Positions 63,772 to 64,000 of a stretch of DNA of 64,000 bases are shown here, piece by piece. Made by a program: the position numbers and the translations under genes. The stretch comes from Oceanospirillaceae bacterium. GTDB lineage: Bacteria; Pseudomonadota; Gammaproteobacteria; Pseudomonadales; Balneatricaceae. The stretch spans positions 123,540-187,539 of the forward strand of contig JABSQZ010000012.1 of the NCBI GenBank assembly GCA_013215505.1, given 5' to 3'. How positions within the stretch are numbered: position 1 is the first letter of the stretch; the number at the start of each line of letters is the position of its first letter. A model generated the notes under the pieces. That model searched no databases. It was given only the letters and a program-made list of their open reading frames with translations, and had not been told where the DNA came from.

Positions 63772-64000
63772 ATGAGAGTGTTAGCTTTTGCTGCTAGTAA
63801 CAGTCGCAATTCTATTAATAAAGCGTTAGTGACTCATGCTGCGCAAGTGTTACACAATGAAATAAACCCCGAGACTGAGTTTGAGATCTTAGATCTCAAT
63901 GATTTTGAAATGCCAATCTACAGTATTGATCGTGAAAAAAATGAGGGTATCCCAAAACAAGCTGAGAATTTTTTTGCCAAGATAGGCCAGGCGGATGCGC
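63772..64000 (+). CDS. NAD(P)H-dependent FMN reductase family protein (5' part)
   Basis: The first 76 codons run off the window end. MRVLAFAASNSRNSINKALV carries the FMN-phosphate loop (GSxRxxSxN-like, here AASNSRNSIN) and EFEILDLNDFEMPIYSID is typical of the flavodoxin-like NADPH-dependent FMN/azo reductase group. Likely a soluble oxidoreductase under the divergent LysR. AAGGAC precedes the ATG. Confidence 0.88.
   Translation, partial: MRVLAFAASNSRNSINKALVTHAAQVLHNEINPETEFEILDLNDFEMPIYSIDREKNEGIPKQAENFFAKIGQADA

Overview
The window looks like a piece of chromosome from a marine, heterotrophic gammaproteobacterium, possibly of the Cellvibrionales/Alteromonadales type. The reasons are moderate GC, DUF3301, DUF3087 and DUF599 housekeeping-like membrane proteins, a gammaproteobacterial valine-degradation operon, and a sigma-32 promoter on htpG. 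The genus cannot be fixed from sequence reading alone. I saw no rRNA, tRNA or CRISPR array.

Region 1 (1-13.4 kb) is mostly core genes. It holds the 5' part of htpG (minus strand) with a heat-shock promoter, DUF599 and DUF3301 membrane proteins, a nickel module (nikR, then nikK-nikM-nikL with an inverted repeat that looks like a NikR operator), a GST, a large MscS-family channel, a YHS-domain secreted protein and an orphan EF-hand-like protein. Region 2 (11.4-20.7 kb) is valine/propionate catabolism on the minus strand: mmsA, isobutyryl-CoA dehydrogenase, enoyl-CoA hydratase, 3-hydroxyisobutyryl-CoA hydrolase and mmsB, plus a prpE-like synthetase. A divergent AraC regulator is the likely controller. 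Two intrinsic terminators punctuate the operon. Region 3 (20.7-24.1 kb) has DUF3087, a periplasmic binding protein, a broken FlaR-like kinase and a GNAT acetyltransferase.

Region 4 (24.5-33.6 kb) is a tight five-gene signalling operon on the minus strand: a secreted substrate-binding protein, a 1439-residue hybrid histidine kinase with three receiver domains, CheR, a stand-alone CheB esterase and a REC-PAS-GGDEF-EAL protein. Region 5 (33.6-38.5 kb) is a gene graveyard and accessory zone: a broken IS5-type transposase, fragments of a LysR regulator and of an NAD(P)-binding protein, a toxin-antitoxin pair, a NUDIX hydrolase and an intact serine recombinase.

Region 6 (38.5-56.9 kb) lies between the intact recombinase module and a second, decayed copy of it in the same orientation, so the intervening ~18 kb may have arrived or moved as a unit. 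It contains LysR/monooxygenase/DUF2798/RidA, a broken potassium channel, an MFS transporter, a long gene-poor stretch with a 9-bp minisatellite, and an unusual amino-acid cluster. The cluster comprises a threonine-aldolase-like lyase, a DauR-like regulator with a partial second copy, a complete polar-amino-acid ABC importer, an ornithine-cyclodeaminase-family enzyme, a threonine-synthase-like enzyme and a fold-type-I aminotransferase. This cluster is the best candidate for an undescribed pathway: uptake and conversion of an unusual, probably basic or hydroxylated, amino acid.

Region 7 (56.3-64 kb) has an IS481 remnant, a cytochrome c'/dihaem cytochrome c pair, a histidine phosphatase, a YCII-ECF42-type sigma factor pair, a VOC-family pseudogene and a LysR regulator divergent from an NAD(P)H-dependent FMN reductase that runs off the window end.
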